Below, one piece after another: positions 61,715 to 64,000 of a stretch of 64,000 nucleotides of DNA. The notes under the pieces were generated by a model. It was not told the origin of the DNA and searched no databases. It saw only the letters and a program-made list of their open reading frames with translations. Each line of letters begins with the position of its first letter. The stretch's first letter is position 1. The translations under genes and the position numbers were made by a program. The stretch comes from Luteolibacter sp. SL250 (GTDB lineage Bacteria > Verrucomicrobiota > Verrucomicrobiia > Verrucomicrobiales > Akkermansiaceae): assembly GCF_026625605.1 (NCBI RefSeq), contig NZ_CP113054.1, positions 744,001-808,000 of the forward strand. Reading direction: 5' to 3'.

Positions 61715-62407
61715 ATGAAGTGTAAGTTGACTTTCCTGGCCATGGCCGGCGCCATTCTGGCCACGGCATCCGCCGAGGTGCGGATTGACGAGAAGGCCTT
61801 CGGGGAAAAACTCGGGGGCTGGACGAAGCGTTCCAACCACGCGGCGGAGTACCCGCTGTCCGGCTCCAGCTACCGTACGTTCAAGCCTGAGGTGTCCCCG
61901 ACGCCGGATGGCGGCATCTTCGTCTCCGTCCGCATCGACCACATGCGGGGGATGCTGGCGTCCGACGACCATGCCATCCTGGAGATCACGATCAACGACA
62001 AGGGAACCATCGTCTCCGCGCAGTCGAACATCGCCATTCAGGGCCGGGCCATCACCAGCGACGTGATCAAGGGCGGCACGGATACCGCGAAGGCCGCCGG
62101 GGTGGACCGTGCGGTGCAGATCGGCACGGACATGGTGGCGGACCTTTCCGCGAAACTGCTGCGGGAGAAGATCGTCGAGGCCGGGCGGGTTTCCTTCCCC
62201 TCGGTCCTGCGGCACAACTACAATCTCCTGTTCCAGTCGATCCGGACGGAGGAAATCGCGGCGGTGGCGGGAACTGACGCCGCCGCACCTGCCGCCGCAC
62301 CTGCCCCCGCGGCGGTCGCCGCCGAGCCGAAGCCCACTGGCCCGAAGCTGGAGGTGAAGCCCTACGGTGATTCCCCGAAGCCGCCGGAAATCCCGGTCAA
62401 ACCCTGA
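61715..62407 (+). CDS. Exported hypothetical protein with Pro/Ala-rich tail
   Basis: 230 residues. Signal peptide MKCKLTFLAMAGAILATASA. The mature part is a small alpha/beta domain without known motif (YRTFKPEVSPTPDGGIFVSV), ending in a low-complexity Ala/Pro tail and KPYGDSPKPPEIP. ATG at 61715; the frame is open upstream but those residues precede the signal peptide. It is divergent from the glycosylase and convergent with xerD. Confidence 0.65.
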   Translation: MKCKLTFLAMAGAILATASAEVRIDEKAFGEKLGGWTKRSNHAAEYPLSGSSYRTFKPEVSPTPDGGIFVSVRIDHMRGMLASDDHAILEITINDKGTIVSAQSNIAIQGRAITSDVIKGGTDTAKAAGVDRAVQIGTDMVADLSAKLLREKIVEAGRVSFPSVLRHNYNLLFQSIRTEEIAAVAGTDAAAPAAAPAPAAVAAEPKPTGPKLEVKPYGDSPKPPEIPVKP

Positions 62408-62419
62408 AGGATCTTCCTT

Positions 62420-63304
62420 TCACCCGCGCGGGTGGAACTTCCGGTGAATTGATTTCAGGCGCGCCCCGTCCACATGGGTGTAGATCTGTGTCGTGGAAAT
62501 GTCGGCGTGGCCCAGCAGTTCCTGGATCACCCGCAGGTCCGCACCGCCCTCAAGCAGATGGGTGGCGAACGAGTGGCGCAGCAGGTGGGGATAGACATTC
62601 TGCTCGATCCCGGCGGCGGCGCAGCGCTCCTTGACGATCTGGCGCACCCGGTCCGGTGACAACGGTCCGCCCCGCACGCTCAGAAACACATGGGAGGAGG
62701 TGCGCTTCGTCACCAGGGACGGTCGCTCATTCCGCAGGTAGTCCAGCAGGGCGGCGAGCGCCTTGCGGCCGGTCCTGACGATCCGTGTCTTGTTGCCCTT
62801 GCCGGTGATGCGGATGAAGCCCTCGTCGAAATCGATCAGCTCCAGCCGCAGCTTGCAGAGCTCCGAGAGCCGGAGTCCGGAGGAGTAGAAAAGTTCCAGC
62901 ATCGCCTTGTCCCGGCGGCCCAGCGGTTGGTCCTGGGGAATGGAGTCCAGCAATAGGGTGATCTGGTCCGCGTGCAGGGTCTCCGGCAGGTGGCTTTCCC
63001 CCCGCGGGGCGACCAAAGGTTCCGCCGGGTCCATCGGCAGATGGTTCCGGGCAGCCAGCCAGCGGAAGAAAATCTTCAGGTGTACCGTGGAGACGCGCAG
63101 CGAGGCAGCGGTGAGGCCGTCGCTTTTCCGCTGAACGAGAAAGGCGGCCAGCTCATCCGTGCCGATCTCGGCCAGCGGCTTTCCGGACCGCCGCATCCAT
63201 TCCGCCAGCGCATCCAGCGTCTGGCGGACGGAAAGCTGGTAGGCTTCCGAAAGGCCGCGCTCGATCGCCAGAAAGCGGATGAAGGATTCGGCTGCGGAGT
63301 CCAT
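62420..63304 (-). CDS. xerD: Tyrosine recombinase XerD
   Basis: 294 residues, near the usual 298. N-terminal SAM-like domain (about 1-90), then the catalytic domain: Arg in SSGLRLSELCKL, Lys in GKGNKTRIV, HxxR in HLLRHSFATHLL, and the Tyr in STTQIYTHV. It resolves chromosome dimers at dif with XerC. The ATG at 63304 gives the usual length. It stands alone, without phage genes or att sites. Confidence 0.93.
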   Translation of the reverse strand: MDSAAESFIRFLAIERGLSEAYQLSVRQTLDALAEWMRRSGKPLAEIGTDELAAFLVQRKSDGLTAASLRVSTVHLKIFFRWLAARNHLPMDPAEPLVAPRGESHLPETLHADQITLLLDSIPQDQPLGRRDKAMLELFYSSGLRLSELCKLRLELIDFDEGFIRITGKGNKTRIVRTGRKALAALLDYLRNERPSLVTKRTSSHVFLSVRGGPLSPDRVRQIVKERCAAAGIEQNVYPHLLRHSFATHLLEGGADLRVIQELLGHADISTTQIYTHVDGARLKSIHRKFHPRG

Positions 63305-63397
63305 CGGTTGTCCGGGAGGGTGACGCCGGTTCGCGGCCGAGGCAAACGCATTCAGGACGCGGCTTGACTCGACGCGGGCGTCCCGCATTGTGCTGCC

Positions 63398-63550
63398 ATG
63401 AAACGCATCCTGCTTTTCGCCGCCCTCCTGGGAGGCGTTGCCGTGCTGCCGTCATGCAGCATGGCGGACGGGTTGGCGAAGACGGTCAGCCGCACGGGGA
63501 ACACGCTCACCCGCAGCGTCAGCAACCTGGGTGGTGCCGTCACCCGTTGA
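63398..63550 (+). CDS. Small lipoprotein, 50 aa (entericidin-like)
   Basis: A 50-residue protein, shorter than usual gene calls. Lipoprotein signal with lipobox LPSC (MKRILLFAALLGGVAVLPSC), then a mature part of about 31 residues with repeated Thr/Ser/Asn/Arg. It resembles entericidin-type toxin/antitoxin lipoproteins in size only. ATG 63398, TGA 63548-63550. It overlaps the end of tsaE by 11 bases on the opposite strand. Confidence 0.6.
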   Translation: MKRILLFAALLGGVAVLPSCSMADGLAKTVSRTGNTLTRSVSNLGGAVTR

Positions 63551-63953
63551 CGGGGGCGACCGTCCTGCCGCCGTCGGGATCGACGGAAAATGCCAGCCAG
63601 ACCGCGTCCGGTGGGATCAGGTCCGGGAACTTGTCCGCCCATTCGGCCACGATCACCCCACCGGCTTCCAGATACTCATCCCATCCCAGTGCGATGAGTT
63701 CGTCCTCCGAGTCCAGGCGGTAGAAGTCGAAGTGGAAGATGGGGAGGCGCGCCGGATACTCATGCACCAGTGAGAAGGTGGGGCTGGTGACCTCGCCACC
63801 TGCCTCCAGGGCGGCGGCGAAGCCCTTCGTCCAATGGGTCTTTCCGGCACCCAGCCCGCCGGTAAGGGCGAAGACCTTTCCCGCGGCCGCGCCCCCGGCG
63901 GCTGCCCTGCCGAGCTGTTCCATCCCGGCAGGGGAATTCGCCTTTCCGAACAT
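63540..63953 (-). CDS. tsaE: tRNA threonylcarbamoyladenosine ATPase TsaE
   Basis: 137 residues. P-loop GGLGAGKT (residues 32-39), VTSPTFSLVHEY and FDFYRLDSEDEL. With TsaB/TsaD it drives the formation of t6A at position 37 of ANN-decoding tRNAs. The start ATG 63953 is clear. Confidence 0.92.
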   Translation of the reverse strand: MFGKANSPAGMEQLGRAAAGGAAAGKVFALTGGLGAGKTHWTKGFAAALEAGGEVTSPTFSLVHEYPARLPIFHFDFYRLDSEDELIALGWDEYLEAGGVIVAEWADKFPDLIPPDAVWLAFSVDPDGGRTVAPVNG

Positions 63954-63967
63954 GGAGCGGGAGGGAA

Positions 63968-64000
63968 TCAGTTGTCCTTCTCCACCTTCGGGACCTCGTG
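63968..64000 (-). CDS. Possible C-terminal end of a gene continuing beyond the window
   Basis: On the minus strand the last bases can be read as ten codons (HEVPKVEKDN) followed by TGA at 63968-63970, 14 bases upstream of the tsaE start. A closely spaced gene before tsaE would be usual. Ten codons are too few for identification. Confidence 0.3.
   Translation of the reverse strand, partial: HEVPKVEKDN

Noticed and set aside
62420..63304. Tyrosine recombinase as sign of a prophage or integrative element
   Set aside because: Length and motifs fit chromosomal XerD; no phage, transfer or att-like repeats are nearby.

Overview
The window most likely comes from the chromosome of a Verrucomicrobiota bacterium of the Verrucomicrobiaceae/Luteolibacter type. 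This is an inference from three things seen here: GC-rich sequence, a PEP-CTERM protein together with an exosortase/EpsI pair, and NPYAPP-type small membrane proteins. Many genes that look securely called lack an obvious Shine-Dalgarno sequence, so several starts are marked as uncertain. I saw no prophage, insertion sequence or CRISPR array. One tRNA gene is present.

Layout. 1-4.4 kb: end of a metallophosphoesterase, a PEP-CTERM protein, tRNA-Val, a small kinase-like protein and a DUF318 permease/DUF1980 pair with histidine-rich loops. 4.4-12.3 kb (minus strand): a cupin gene, then four genes with start/stop overlaps encoding an exported ankyrin-repeat protein, a sensor kinase, an OmpR-type regulator and a heparinase II/III-like protein. 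12.4-18.6 kb: the information-processing set prs, rplY, pth, rpsF, ssb, interrupted by marR-clc and an HPP-family gene. 18.6-20.4 kb: exosortase and EpsI.

20.4-50 kb: a large extracellular polysaccharide locus, almost all on the minus strand. A regulatory pair (GbsR/MarR-like regulator and an RfaH/UpxY-like NusG paralogue) heads genes for nucleotide-sugar supply: Glf for UDP-galactofuranose, Gmd and Fcl for GDP-fucose, Ugd for UDP-glucuronate, and a divergent UXS for UDP-xylose. A WecG/TagA transferase and the sulfate-activation genes cysC, cysD, cysN follow. A second unit (38.9 to 20.4 kb) has glycosyltransferases, a fucosyltransferase, methyltransferases, acetyltransferases, a flippase, two polymerase/ligase-like membrane proteins and a WcaJ-type initiating transferase. 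The same palindrome, TGTTTGTTCA-N8-TGAACAAACA, lies in front of both minus-strand units, which suggests that the GbsR-like protein controls the whole locus. Wza/Wzc-type export proteins are not in the window.

50-64 kb: housekeeping genes (polyprenyl diphosphate synthase, asd, LuxR-type regulator, CBS-containing Mn pyrophosphatase, rlmN, rmuC, sod, LOG-family protein, xerD, tsaE), a Phd/PIN toxin-antitoxin pair with an overlapping promoter and operator, and a family-4-like uracil-DNA glycosylase that lacks most of the usual iron-sulfur cysteines.

Main leads: the shared palindrome and its regulator pair; the ankyrin/two-component/heparinase operon; a response-regulator fragment beside an 11-nt-period direct repeat; the cysteine-poor glycosylase; and two unusual domain fusions in the polysaccharide locus.
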